Notes: generated from the letters alone by a model not told the origin. A stretch of DNA of 64,000 nucleotides from Absidia repens (GCA_002105175.1 MCGE01000021.1:496001-560000), one strand, 5' to 3'. Shown: positions 45,655-57,345, counted from the first letter of the stretch. Made by a program: numbers and translations.

Positions 45655-47874
45655 ATATATGTATCAAATGGCTAAATGGGTAATCTCTTATGGGAATATA
45701 AATATTGGCCAGCATTAATCTAAAGGGGCGATGGAAATAAAAAAAAGGGAATCGCTTGAACTAGTTAGGATATGTTTCATTGAAGCAATGTAAAAAAGAC
45801 ATTTTTTTTTTCTTTTGCTGTTGCCGGAAAGCCTGTTTTTCATACTCAAAAAAATAAATAAAAGAATCTAGTTCATTCGGACAAAAGTAAGAAAAATAGA
45901 ATACAATAATAATGTAAAAGACAAATGATACCATATGATATCATTCACAGTATATTGATCTGCTGAAAAACCAGGATTGGTACCTCTTTGATTTTTTCAG
46001 ATGGAACTGAGTGCCCTTGAATTAATTTGGATCCTTTATTTAAAAGATCTCTCTTTTTTTTTTATCTATCAAGGTACATTCAGCTATTTGAAACAGATTA
46101 AATTAGTGTAATAAAGTCAAATCTAATATAGTAATGAATATTATATATTCAATAAAAAACCAAACATATAAACCTAGGTATGATTTTTTATTTCAAACTG
46201 AAAGTAGGGAATATAAAGGGTTGAACAAAAAGCTATGTATTACAATTTATTCGGAGAGTAAGGTAGGTCACAAAATAATGAAGACATAATCTAGTACGCA
46301 GAGCAAGGATTAATGTCAGGTTTTGAAAATAAAAAGGGACATTATTTATTGATATACAGGAGCAAGGATAAACTGGGATAATCAAGGCTAATCCACATAA
46401 GATCTACAATGGCGATATTACTCACTATTCGACGGATTGGACGATAGTTAGTCAATTAAAATGACATATTTTATTAAATCACTTTGGTACATCCTAACTG
46501 GAGGTAGTGGTTTGTTTTATTATAACAAGGGATTTAATAGATGAAGTATGAAAAGACTAATGTGAGATTTGAACAATGGCCAACACCAACGCGAAGGCAC
46601 AATGTAAAGTGGGAGCTAGCATACTGTACATGACATATGAAGCACCACATGGTTAGTTTTCATTGAAGCATTATGAAGTTCGACAGTGTACGATATCAGA
46701 AATAGGTTTTTTATTGAGAGAATCTATAACTGAGGATTATCCAGACTATTCACGAGAACAAAAACCTTTCCACTAAATGACAGTCTTAATCTCACTCGGA
46801 TTGAGAACCGGCTTACCACAAATAACAAGTATAACTTTTGTCAACAGTAATCTAAAGGGGTAATAGTGAAAGGGAATATCTATTGAACACGACATGAGGA
46901 AAAGGAATGAGTGTCTTTGACCGCCTTTACTGAAAAAATCGGGAATTGTATTAAAAACGGGGTAAATATAATGCTTCAAATCATCGATTTCTGCTGTGAA
47001 GAAAAAAAACAAAACAAAACAAAAGTCGTACTATATCATACTAATTATGTATATATCCACATCTACTGTATGTATTATAAAAAACAGCAAAAGACACATT
47101 TTCTCCAAAATGAAGCCAAAATGAACACATTTCCTATTGCCTTACACAAAGAACATCCTGTATATTTGAAGATTTGATGGGGAGGGTATCTCACTTTGTC
47201 TTAACAGTACTGCATAATGAGTACAAAGAAAAAACATACGAACAAAACGTAAATTGAAAATTACATCCCTCGGGCAAATTATGGACTTCGTTGCAGTCAC
47301 AACTTCCCTGGTAACTTCTCACTTGACGATGTTGACGAATTTTGGCACCTAAAAAAGAAAGAAGGTAATAGTGCAATGCGTATTTTTTTTTTAAATACGA
47401 CGAGTCACGTTTGAATAATGTTAACCCATAACACCTTTATATAAATTTTACTCTGCATACTACGTGTAATATGTACACATCTATAAATCAATGAATTAAG
47501 AAACCGCGATGCTAAATCTCGCCAATATACTCAAAAATGTTCAGTCTCATCGTCTACCTGGACTGGTAAAGAATATTGCCTAGATGGTCAAAATATCTAC
47601 AAACCCTGGCAATAAACAAGGTTCAGTGAGAGACTTGAAAAGAAAGTCAAAGATGTAGAACACAGTTGTCATAATATAATCACTAGTATAATCATGATCA
47701 TCAACTTATATTTTTACAGATTTTATTTTTTTCTTACCATCCCAATTTTTAATAGACTTTTATATATTATTCGTCATTATTATTACCTTATCATTATTGT
47801 ACATTACCAATAGAATAAACAAGAGCAAATTTATTTATTTTTTTCGTTTCTCTTAAATTTTCTGAGTTTTTTTT
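45655..47874. other. AT-rich intergenic region with repeat-R relics
   Basis: No gene seen. Short blocks such as TAATCTAAAGGGGCGATGG (45718) and TAATCTAAAGGGGTAATAG (46848) match the 3' part of repeat R in minus orientation. An open frame at 47191-47376 (minus) with SYQGSCDCNEVHNLPEGCNF may be a gene scrap but is too short to support. Confidence 0.45.
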
Positions 47875-48302
47875 TTCTTTTCTTCCACTTCCTCAATGGA
47901 TTTTAATAAAGTAATGCTGAACTTGGATTAGTGGTTAGAACTTGGTTTAGGGGCGTTTTGAGAAATGCAGTATAAACATTCATGGGGAAACCCTTTCATT
48001 TTGGATTCAAGATCGCGGACCCACCATTAGAGTAGGACATTTTCATCTTTTAAGAGATGAGTGTCATGAAACTGTCCTTAGTTTAGTTTCGTATTAGTTT
48101 GTGATAGGTTTTATCTACATATGAATACATTATGCGTCGTCTTTTTTCCCATCTAGTACCAATTTGCCTCTCTCATACGCTATGTTTTGGCTTCTAGTGT
48201 AGAGATCCCGTTTTTACATTTGTCACCTCATATATTTAGATTAGCACGTTGACCATTCCACTAGTTTATGCCTATTTATACAGTACTTCAATAAAGTATA
48301 CA

Positions 48303-48342
<40 letters not shown>

Positions 48343-48425
48343 ATAACCATTGCTTTATATCCCTGTTGAGCATTATATTAAACTTATTCATTTTGACATT
48401 GTACGTAGCTCTTTGTCCCTCTTAA
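47875..48425 (+). repeat. Dispersed repeat R, copy 6 (best-preserved)
   Basis: Starts CTTCCTCAATGGATTTTAAT, then GGATTAGTGGTTAGAACTTG, AAACCCTTTCATTTTGGATT, TTTAGTTTCGTATTAGTTTG, TACTTCAATAAAGTATACAT, a T36 run and GTACGTAGCTCTTTGTCCCT. Copy 7 at 50940-51630 is the same sequence inverted, so the two flank the secreted-gene unit between them. The tRNA-like TAGTGGTTAG and a GGATTCAAGATC about 70 bases downstream resemble pol III A and B boxes. Confidence 0.8.
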
Positions 48426-48429
48426 ACAC

Positions 48430-48836
48430 TAAAAATGAATTGGCTGAAAAATATGAATGCGCGATTTAGGTCGGCTGGTTTGACGTGCCAGCTCGTCAAT
48501 TATTTTATGATAACTTTCCTGAAGCGTCATCACAACTTGTAGGAACCAAAAAAAAAGTAAAATACATCTTTTTTTTTTCCTCTTCTTCTTCTCTAATACA
48601 CATTGTCTTAATTGAATTATAACAAGTAAAGAACATAAGCAAATATTTCAAAAATGATGTGCATAGGTATTCGTAAAAAAAAAAAAAAAAAAAAAAAGTA
48701 AGGAGACATTTAAGAGGATTTTTAAAAAAATACGAGTATTTGAAAGTATTTGACCCCTCCCATTTTGTGCATTAACCGCAAGTATCCGCCATTTAGTTAC
48801 TGCGATCATGATAGCATCATGCACCACCACCCCCTC

Positions 48837-48875
<39 letters not shown>

Positions 48876-50715
48876 AAAAAAACGCCTTCGGATGATCTTC
48901 TATCATACTCAAATAGGAGTTTTTTTTTTCGTGACCTCTTCCAAGATTTATCTTTTGTTATTGATTTCTAAAACGCAAATCCTTCTTTCGTCAAATGTCA
49001 TGCAATTCCATCTTTCCATTTTCCCTCACACTTGATTGGACAAGCTGCATGATACAATCGTCTTTTACTCCCTAGAAAGTACCATTTGACCAAAGAAAAA
49101 AAATTATATAAACTGCATCTTTTCACATTAATTTATTTTCATTCAAACACCTCTTTATCTATTATATTATACCACAATTCCATCATGGTGCAACCTTGTT
49201 CTTTTTTAATTTTATTAACAGCCTTTTCGGCGATCGTGATGGTTCATGGTGCTCCCTTGGAAACTCGCTCCTCCAAACATCATGGCAGTGATGATAATCA
49301 TCCCGCCAGCAAGAATCCTTCAGACGTATCGAAATTACAAACGATGCCAAACGGTTGTACTCCAGGCGTTGATGGGATGTGCCCGCCCGATACTCAAGCG
49401 GGGGTAATGCAAGACGGACCTCCTGTTCCTCCTTCAGAAGGTTCTCCAACTAATAATTCTGATCCTGCTGGTTCTGCTCCTGCTGTCTCTCCTCCTATGG
49501 GAAGCCCCTCGAATGGTCAATCAAATGGACCTGGTTCATTGACATCAAATCCTCAGAAGACCTTGCTGGGAGGCTATGGTCTACGGGGCACTGGAATTGG
49601 TGGTCGGCACGGTCTATTAGGTACTGGCATACTGCATGGCAGTTCGGGATATGGCGGTAGTGGGATCTATACAAGAAATCATTAAATAACACCTACCTCT
49701 CTCTCATTTTTATTAAAAACATTCAACTCTACAGAGCACTTGTTAGAATAAAATATAAAATAAGAATTATATATTTAGCTGCCCACACTGGATTTACATT
49801 GGAGCGTGAGGTTTAGACTTTTTTTTTCTTGAAAAAAAAAAAAAAAAAAAGAGAACCATTCTTATGCGTTGTTCTCACAAAGATTCTTTTTCCTTGCATT
49901 ACCTCTGTTTTGAATTGAGCAGTAGCGGCAATTTGGTTCTCCATTTTTCTTTCGCTGATGAATCTATCCACCCCGCACTCAATATAAATGCCTGTTTATT
50001 TTATTTTATGATAGAGCACAGCTTCCGTCACATTCATTCAATGACACACGTACAAAAAACATAAACGACTGCGAGAAGTGGTTTATCCTTACAGTATACC
50101 ATGATAAGTTTAGTGTATTGCAAGTTTAGCTCTTTTTTTTTTTGGAGGGTGTAGGGCGGTAGGAGAGCTGACCATGACAATCAAAATACCCACTGAATCA
50201 TACAAATAGATAACTTTATCCGTGTATGTTTATCTTAAAGGCTATCGGCAACCCTTCATTTCAAGAGAAAAATAATTTGATCATTAAAGCTTAAATTGGA
50301 ATAGATAAGATCATGAGCGCAGCTTCAATAGGTGGGAGACCCTATGTGCATATAGTGAGACCTCCTCCCCTTGCCCCTTCTCGTCACTTTTATTACTTGG
50401 TTTTTCTTTTTATAATTTTCTCAAAACCTTCGTGTGTGTGGGGTAACCGACCGCCATCATTCCCAGTTTTTTTTTTTTTTTTTTTTTTTCATAAATGTAC
50501 CATTCATAAAGCTCTTTGACCGTATATTTTGTGTTTGTTTGTCGAACACACCGATTGCTGGATCGTCCCTTCTTCATATCATATTATCAAACACCTTGTA
50601 CTTTTTACGTATGAATTTATTCAAGGATATACTGTATGTATGAAAGCCATAGATGGCTTGAAGAAATTGTATAACAGGGACCAGAAAAAATTATTGAGCT
50701 CTCAAATATATTTGT
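48430..50715 (+). repeat. 2.3-kb secreted-gene unit, copy A
   Basis: Matches 60515-62815 (inverted) over nearly its whole length and 51700-53746 over all but the first 0.25 kb. Shared landmarks: TTTTGTGCATTAACCGCAAG, TGCAATTCCATCTTTCCATT, the secreted-protein gene, TTTAGCTGCCCACACTGGAT, AATACCCACTGAATCAT and the end TATTGAGCTCTCAAA. Homopolymers inside differ in length between copies (A run of about 34 here near 48838, A10 in copy B). Confidence 0.85.
49185..49685 (+). CDS. Secreted Gly/Ser/Pro-rich protein, unit copy A
   Basis: ORF of 166 residues from the ATG at 49185, preceded by an AT-rich leader that is open but not ATG-selected. Residues 1-22 (MVQPCSFLILLTAFSAIVMV HG) are a signal peptide. 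The N-terminal mature part (APLETRSSKHHGSDDNHPAS) is His/Asp-rich and could bind metal; a pair of cysteines lies in NGCTPGVDGMC. The rest is a Pro/Ser then Gly/Leu repeat tail (LLGGYGLRGTGIGGRHGLLG). Two paralogues (52186-52701, 61582-62025) keep the first 90 residues almost unchanged while the tails differ by indels that keep frame. No named family recognised; cell-wall or secreted matrix protein likely. Confidence 0.75.
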   Translation: MVQPCSFLILLTAFSAIVMVHGAPLETRSSKHHGSDDNHPASKNPSDVSKLQTMPNGCTPGVDGMCPPDTQAGVMQDGPPVPPSEGSPTNNSDPAGSAPAVSPPMGSPSNGQSNGPGSLTSNPQKTLLGGYGLRGTGIGGRHGLLGTGILHGSSGYGGSGIYTRNH

Positions 50716-50939
50716 TGATTACTCCATTTCCGAGGTGCCAGATATTTTCTCAGAGCCGCCAGAGAAAATCCCAGAACACGTTTTTCTTTGGAATCTCAGA
50801 TAAATTACACAGAATAACCGTACCACCATGCATTGTATCGGCGAAGGTTGAAATCATACTGCGCGATAGTAGTGCGTCAAAACAGAACGTGTTTAATGTA
50901 TGTGTGATGTATAAAAATTAATAAATATATTTATATAAA

Positions 50940-51630
50940 AAATATCAGAAACTTCTAGTTACAACTAGCAGTTTAGAGAAGGGACGGATTAATGTAGGAT
51001 AGTGTTACTACTTCATATTATTTTCTACTGTATCCAATAAAAAAGAAAAGCATTCGACATGAATTTTACAAAGTGAAGGTATGATAAACACAAAGGAACA
51101 TCATGAGAGAGGGACAAAGAGCTACGTACAATGTCAAAATGTTTAATATAGTGTTCGACATGGATATGATTAAATGGTTATTTATAAAAAAAAAAATGTA
51201 TTCTTCATGGAAGTACTGTATAAATAGGCATAAACTGGTGGAATGGTCAACTTGCTAATCTGAATGGATGAAGCGACGAAAGGAAAAACGGGATCTCTAT
51301 GCTAGAAGACAAAACATACCGTATGTGAGACGCAAATTGGCACTAAATGGTAAAAAGACGAGGAATAATTTATTCATATGTAGATAAAACCTAACACAAA
51401 CTAATACGAAGCTAAACTAAGGACAGTTTCATGACACTCATCTCTTTTAAGATGAATGTCCTAAACTAATGGTGGGTCCAGGATCTTGAATCCAAAATGA
51501 AAGGGTTTCCCCATGAATGTTTATACTGCATTTTTCAAAACGCCCCTGAACTAAGTTCTAACCACTAATCCAAGATCATCATCACTTCATTGAAATTCAT
51601 GGAAGAAGGGGAAGAAAAAAAAAAAAAAAG
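50940..51630 (-). repeat. Dispersed repeat R, copy 7
   Basis: Inverted relative to copy 6. Reverse complement begins with CTTCCATGAATTTCAATGAA and the pol III-like GGATTAGTGGTTAGAACTTA, runs through the core and AATAAA block, and extends about 200 bases further than copy 6 (TTATTGGATACAGTAGAAAA, AACTAGAAGTTTCTGAT), a 3' extension shared with copy 8. Confidence 0.8.
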
Positions 51631-51699
51631 GTAAATAAAGGGCGGGAGATAAAAACAATGGAAATAGTGAAACATGTGATACGGAGCACAGCCGCATTT

Positions 51700-53742
51700 T
51701 CCGTTGGAAATAAGGAGACATTGGAAATAACCCTAAAAAAATACGATTATTTGAAAGTATTTGACCCCCCCCCCATTTTGTGCATTAACTGCAAGTATCC
51801 GCCATTTAGTTACTGCGATCATGATAGCATCATACACCACCTCCCCCCCTCCAAAAAAAAAAGAAAAGCGCCTTTGGATGATCTTCTATCATACTCAAAT
51901 AGGAGTTTTTTTTTTTTTTTACGTGACCCTCTTCCTAGTTTTATCTTTTGTTATTGACTTTTAAAACGCAAATTCTTCTTTCTTCAAATGTCATGCAATT
52001 CCATCTTTCCATTTCCCCTCACCCTTGATTGACAAGTTGCATGATACAATCGTCTTTCACTCCCTAGAAAGTACCACTTGACAAAAGAAAAAACGAAAAA
52101 AAAACTATATAAGCTGCATCTTTTCCCATTAATTTATTTTCATTCAGACACCTATTTATCTATTATATTATATCACCATTCCATCATGGTGCAACCTTGT
52201 TCTTTTTTAATTTTATTAACAGCCTTTTCGGCGATGGTGATGGTTCATGGTGCTCCCTTGGACGTTCGTTCTTCCAAACATCATGACGGTGATGATAATC
52301 ATCCCGCCAGCAAGGCTCCTTCAGACGTATCCAAATTAAAAACGATGGTAAACGGTTGTACACCAGGCGTTGATGGGATGTGCCAGCCCAATACGCAAGC
52401 GGGGGTAATGCAAGACGGACCTCCTGTTCCTCCTTCTGAAGGTTCACCAACTGGTAATTCTGATCCTGCTGGTTCTGCTATTGATGGCTCTGCTCCTGCT
52501 GGCTCTCCTCCAACGGGAGGTCCCTCGAATGGTCAATCAAATGCACCTGATTCATTGACATCAAATCCTCGGAATGGCTTGCTGGGAGGCTATGGTCTAC
52601 TGGGTACTGGAATTAGTGGTCCGTTCGGGCTATTAAATACTGGCTTACTGCGTGGCGGTTCGGGATATCCTCGCAATTCCGGACGTCCTTCGGTCTATTA
52701 GTTTTTAATATTGCAAGAAATCATTAAATAGCAACTACCTCTCTCTCTCTCTCTCTCTCTCATTTTTATTAATAACATTCAGCTCTACAGAGCACTTGTT
52801 AGAATAAAATATAAAATAAGAATTATATATTTAGCTGCCCACACTGGATTTACATTGCAGTGTGAGATTTAGACTTTCTTTTTCTTGAACAAAAAAAAAA
52901 AAAAGACCCATTCTTATGCGTTATTGTCACAAAGATTCTTTTGCCTTGCATTGCCGCTATTTTGAATTGAACAGTAGCGGCAATTTGGTTCTCCATTTTC
53001 TTTCCCTAATGAATCTATCCACCCCTCACTCAATATAAATGCCTGTTTATTTTATTTCATGATAGAGCACAGCTTCCGTCACATTCATTCAATGACACAC
53101 ATACAAAAAACATAAACGACTGCGAGAAGCTTTATCCCCTTACAGTATACCATGATAAGTTTAGTATATCGCAAGTTTAGCTCTTTTTTTTTTTTGGGTG
53201 GGCGGTAGGAGAGCTGACCATGACAATCAAAATACCCACTGAATCATCCAAATAGTTAACTTTATCCGTGTATGTTTATTTTATAGGTCATCGGCAACCC
53301 TTCATTTCAAGAGAAAAATGATTTGATCATCAAAGCTTAAATTGGAATAGATAAGATCATGAGCGCAGTTTCAATAGGTGGGCGGCCCTATGTGCATATA
53401 GTGAGACCTCCTCCCCCCCCTCCTTGCCCCTTCTTGTCTCTTTTATTACTTGGTTTTTCTTTTTGTTATTTTCTCAAAACCTTTGTGTGGATGGGGTAGC
53501 CAACTGCCATCCTTCTCCCTATTTTTTCGATAAACGTGCCATTCATAAAGCTCTTGGTCATATTTTTTGTGTTTGCTTGTCGAACACACCGAGTGCTGGA
53601 TCGAATCTGTCTTCATATCATATTATCAAACGCCTTGTACTTTTTAGGTATGAATTCATTCAAGGATATACTATATGTATGAAAGCCATAGATGGCTTGA
53701 AGAAATTGTATAACAGGAACCAGAAAAAATTATTGAGCTCTC

Positions 53743-53746
<4 letters not shown>
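51700..53746 (+). repeat. 2.3-kb secreted-gene unit, copy B
   Basis: Direct repeat of copy A about 3.0 kb downstream. The left 0.25 kb of the unit is missing. The right end stops at GAGCTCTCAAAA followed by a T47 run (53747-53793). Confidence 0.85.
52186..52701 (+). CDS. Secreted Gly/Ser/Pro-rich protein, unit copy B
   Basis: ORF of 171 residues from the ATG at 52186, paralogue of 49185-49685. Same signal peptide with one change (SAMVMVHG), same cysteine pair (NGCTPGVDGMC), and a longer Ser/Pro tail (one extra GSAIDGSAPAGSPPTGG block) before the Gly/Leu repeats. The last 15 residues differ entirely (NSGRPSVY) because of an in-frame change near the end. The upstream 100 bases are nearly identical to copy A, including a TATA-like CTATATAAGCTGC about 85 bases before the ATG, so both copies probably share a promoter. 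Confidence 0.75.
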   Translation: MVQPCSFLILLTAFSAMVMVHGAPLDVRSSKHHDGDDNHPASKAPSDVSKLKTMVNGCTPGVDGMCQPNTQAGVMQDGPPVPPSEGSPTGNSDPAGSAIDGSAPAGSPPTGGPSNGQSNAPDSLTSNPRNGLLGGYGLLGTGISGPFGLLNTGLLRGGSGYPRNSGRPSVY

Positions 53747-53794
<48 letters not shown>

Positions 53795-54089
53795 TAATGT
53801 GTCCTTTATTTAAATAAAGACTTGGTCTCACGTCATAAGAGCGGCGGCCAATAAATATTATATTGGAGGTAAATGGGGCAAAAGGTGATTAAAAAAAAAC
53901 AGAATTGAGGAGAAGAAAAGTGATACGTGAAGAGGTTAAGCTGGTAAAGTATGTGGAGGCGGAAAGGAAAAAAGGAGTAATGGGGTCATAGGATGCTATA
54001 TATGCTACTGGCTAAAGAAGATGGAGGTTTTTTTTTTCATTTCCCCCCCCACCGTTTTTTTCTTCATTTTTATTTTATGAAACAAGTTG

Positions 54090-54300
54090 TCTCTCTCTCT
54101 CTGCCATTTATTGGTACACATAATGAACCACAAGATCCAGCAAGGAACAATGATTGACAGATAACAGCATTACTTCCACCATTTCCTTTGACGAACAACA
54201 ACAAGCCAACGGCAATGGTCCTCGTCGGAGTCGCAAACGCGTAAGTGGATAACGCCCATATCAATATCGTTACGATTTTACACAAGACTTTTACAAAATG
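54090..54300 (-). repeat. Inverted pair member with 60190-60410
   Basis: Reverse complement of this stretch matches 60190-60410: CCTTTGACGAA, TTGCGACTCCGACGA, CGTAACGATATTGATA and TTGACAGATAACAGCATTAC. In both, an open frame reads GGSNA-ICQS, which may be a trace of an old coding sequence. Confidence 0.65.
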
Positions 54301-54384
54301 AAGGTGTGATACATGTAAAGGAGTATTATTTTGTGGTACTTTATATCTATCATACGTATGAATAAAATATAGTATGCCTACCCT

Positions 54385-54785
54385 TTTTATAATTAGCACC
54401 CATTTGTCTCCCTCATACTGTATGTTTGTCTTTTAGTGCAGGTCCCTTTGGTATTTGTCACCTCATCCATTTAGATTCGCTAGCTAACCATTCACCTGTT
54501 TATGCTTGCTTATATAGTACTTCAATAAAATATACCGTTCTTATTTTATTTTTATGGTACGTAGCTCTTTGTCCCTCCACTACGATATTCCATTCTGTGT
54601 CTTCTATCTTCATTTTGTAAACGTCATCTTCAAATTTAATGCTTTTGTTTTTACTGGATACAATAGAAAATGATATGAAATACTAACACTATATTACACT
54701 AATTCACCTATTCTAGAAAACTAGTTGCAACTTGGGGATTTTTCTGTATTTTTTTTCAGAAGTTTCTGATTTTGTGCAATCCCGA
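54385..54785 (+). repeat. Dispersed repeat R, copy 8 (3' half)
   Basis: Shares TTTGTCACCTCATCCATTTA, GTTTATGCTTGCTTATATAG, TACTTCAATAAAATATACC, GTACGTAGCTCTTTGTCCCT and the 3' extension ending AGAAGTTTCTGAT with copy 7 (inverted). Confidence 0.7.
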
Positions 54786-55109
54786 TAAACAAATATGTTC
54801 TCCATTGGTGTGCCTTTTTCGTCCTTCCGCACAAATAAAAATAAATAAATAAATAAATAAAAAAAAACCTTCGTCCTTTTGCATCATACCGTTGATTCAT
54901 GGTCTCCTTCTTTCTTCATTATTCTTTGTGAGATCGCATTAAAAACATTGTAGGAAATAAAAAAGAAAAATGACAACTTTTGACAAAGTATAGCAAGATA
55001 TTTATTTATAAACATATATATATATATATATATGTATCCTTTTCATCAAAAACAAACGCACACACACCAAAAAAAAAAAAAAAAAAGGACGCGAGGATCA
55101 AAAAAAATG

Positions 55110-55439
55110 CTACTGTAATGTAAAGCAAAGCATGGTTCTGGGGACTGTGGGAGGTCGTCCAAGGCTTCTGAATGGGCCAGGATTCAAACGCAAAGAACGA
55201 ATATTCTGCGCCACTGTTTGGCAATGATTGTCATTGTAAAACTGGCAGATTGTAGGCAATTCGACTCTGACAGCCGTTGGTGGCATACCGGCTGGATTGA
55301 GAAAGGGGACACAACTACCAGGTTTCATTAATCCTTGTCTATCGTTCGGATTGTAAATAAAGTGGACATATTGGGCAGAGACAATCATCGACATTGCCAC
55401 GATATATAATAATAACGTGAATGATTTCATTGTGTTCAA
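55110..55439 (-). CDS. Small secreted protein with four conserved cysteines
   Basis: Single-exon ORF of 109 residues from the ATG at 55439 (a second in-frame ATG three codons on is equally possible). Residues 1-22 (MKSFTLLLYIVAMSMIVSAQ) are a signal peptide. The mature part has four cysteines spaced C-X21-C-X7-C-X31-C, with CQFYNDNHC in the middle and CFTLQ at the end. This is exactly the spacing in the gene at 744-1094, with identical Y-N-D residues and an I-x-Y-N motif before the first cysteine, although the rest has diverged strongly. The pair is therefore an ancient paralogous family. Neighbouring DNA is intergenic with tandem repeats. Confidence 0.78.
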   Translation of the reverse strand: MNTMKSFTLLLYIVAMSMIVSAQYVHFIYNPNDRQGLMKPGSCVPFLNPAGMPPTAVRVELPTICQFYNDNHCQTVAQNIRSLRLNPGPFRSLGRPPTVPRTMLCFTLQ

Positions 55440-55569
55440 GAGAGAGGTGTTTTTTCGGTATTAGCAGTAGATAGAATATGGAGATGTATTGAAGAAAAGT
55501 GAAGTAAAAAAGTAATTCATCATCTTTTACTTATATTTATCCAGTTGTCTTCCTTTTTGTTTTGCTTTT

Positions 55570-55905
55570 TTTTTAAAAAAAAATAGGAGTAAGATCAAGA
55601 AAAGTCTGTTTTTTTAAAAAAAAATTAGGAGTAAGATCAGGACAAGTCTGTTTTTTTTTTTCTTTTCTTCTAGACACACAGTATAGATATTACCTATAAA
55701 TACGCACATCTTTATTCTTTCACTTGATGTCCTCCCCTTCTATCTATTTGGACACTGCCTATCCGTGATTAAGGTCAAGAAAAGTCCGATATTTCTTTCT
55801 TTTAGACGTACAACGTAGGCATTACCTATAAACAACGCACATCTTTATACTTTCACTTAATGCCCTCCTCTATCTATTTTGATTATTGCCTATTTTTAAT
55901 TCATG
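55570..55905. repeat. Two consecutive tandem duplications
   Basis: First, a unit of about 50 bases (TTTTTAAAAAAAAATAGGAG type, GTAAGATCAAGAAAAGTCTG) twice between 55570 and 55650. Then a unit of about 120 bases twice (about 55675-55790 and 55795-55905) sharing ATTACCTATAAA, ACGCACATCTTTAT, TTTCACTT and CTATCTATTT. Confidence 0.75.
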
Positions 55906-56302
55906 CACAATTTACGCTATGCTTTGTGTAAAAGGATCAACCTCTCGCATATGAAAATATATATGACGGTGGCACTTTCCGAAGTATAATAGGAGAGAGA
56001 TTCTACGGTAGTCATCGTAGAGTCCTTATTCCGCCTTTATGCATCCAGCCATCTTCACATAAACATTCACCCCTTCCTGATATTTCCGTAGAAAAAGGGA
56101 ACGCCTGCTGCACTCCAAAAAAAGATATTGGTATAGATCATCGTCACGAAACATTGAAAAAGAAAAAAATAGCCATATGTAGGAGAGAGGTACATAATGT
56201 GTAAACAATAGCACAATGTACAACTCCTTGTAATGACAACATCTTGGAATATATAACTCAGATAAAGTTGTTGTTGGACAAGTGACAAAAAAAAAAAATC
56301 GC

Positions 56303-56975
56303 ATAATGGCGTTGGCTTTTTGGAATTCGAAGAATTTCATGGACGACGCACCAATGTATCGCACTTTGTCACTCTTGACCAGATCATGTAGTGCTTCCAT
56401 GGTTTCTTCCCAAGAGGTATAAGGATCGGCACGATGAATTTGATACTAGTTATAAAAAAAAAAAGGGGGTAAATCTCGATATTTTTTTTTTTTTTTTTTT
56501 GAAAAAAATAAAAATAAAAAAAAGTGAATGCTTATCAAATCGATATAATCCAAACCTAAGCGTTCCAATGAGGCATCGACGACTTCAAAAAGATGTTTAC
56601 AGGAAAGACCACATTGATTGATATATTTGGGATCTTCATAAGGGCATGGGTTGCCAAAGGCTTCATCGTCGGAGCGCACAGCTGAATAGCACTTGGCGGC
56701 AACGACAATGCGACCACGTGGCCTGTTGAATTGTTTGATGGCTTTCCCTAGGATACGTTCACTTACCCCCCCCCAGAATAAGCATCGGCGGTGTCGAAGA
56801 AATTAATTCCTGCTGCATAGGCTTTTCCAATTAATTCCAAAGATTCCTTTTCTTCCAGTACCCAAGGCATCCATTTAGGTGTGCCGAAGCTCATGCATCC
56901 CACACAGATCTTTGAGATACGGAGTCCGGTTTTACCGAATTGTACATATTCCATAGCTGGTTTATTGTCAGTCAT
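56303..56975 (-). pseudogene. Truncated aldo-keto reductase
   Basis: Minus-strand frame from the ATG at 56975 (MTDNKPAMEYVQFGKTGLRI) carries aldo-keto reductase blocks: FFDTADAYSG (catalytic Asp and Tyr), RIVVAAKCYSAVRSD (catalytic Lys), [40 protein letters not shown] (catalytic His) and [20 protein letters not shown]. Three faults are seen: a frame change at a C9/G9 run (56766-56774), a splice donor that reads ATAAGC instead of GTAAGC after DYIDL, and loss of the last third of the barrel after NAI at about 56303, where poly-T begins. The family is about 330 residues; only about 220 remain. The combination makes a true pseudogene likely even if the G-run change is an assembly indel. Confidence 0.75.
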
Positions 56976-57180
56976 TGTTGTTGTTGTAATTGTTGTTATA
57001 GTGTGTTGTGAATAAATTTAATTAATTTTTTTTTCCTTCTTATATATATATTTACATCGTTTTCAGCTACAAGTGTGTTTTTGCATTAAATTCAAATGAG
57101 ACGGCATTTTAAAAAAAATAAAAATTCCACGTCGTTGCAGATTCAAATTTCTAAATAAGGATGATTGCTGGCGTTTTACG

Positions 57181-57345
57181 TTAGTTTATTGCAATATATG
57201 CCAACTGTGTGTAGGCTTGTTGTAACTTGAGCATGACTTGTGTTGCCGTGCTTTCACGAACGCCATAACCAGTTATGGCATCAGCACACATCATTTGCGA
57301 ATCATGAATCATCATCCGATGTTTTTGCCGGACCTCTAGCGCTCT
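57181..57345 (-). pseudogene. Unrecognised C-terminal gene fragment
   Basis: Open minus-strand frame reading ALEVRQKHRMMIHDSQMMCA, DAITGYGVRESTATQVMLKL, QQAYTQLAYIAIN, stop at 57181. Helical, protein-like composition; a stop lies just upstream in frame and no splice acceptor is convincing. Probably a gene relic. Confidence 0.35.

Noticed and set aside
47191..47376. Short minus-strand frame with several cysteines
   Set aside because: No start, signal peptide or paralogue; too short to separate from chance.
50529..50921. Open frame containing DGLKKLYNRDQKKLLSSQIY, also open in the other unit copies
   Set aside because: Copies are so similar at DNA level that the shared frame is not independent evidence of coding; it ends differently in each copy just past the unit end.
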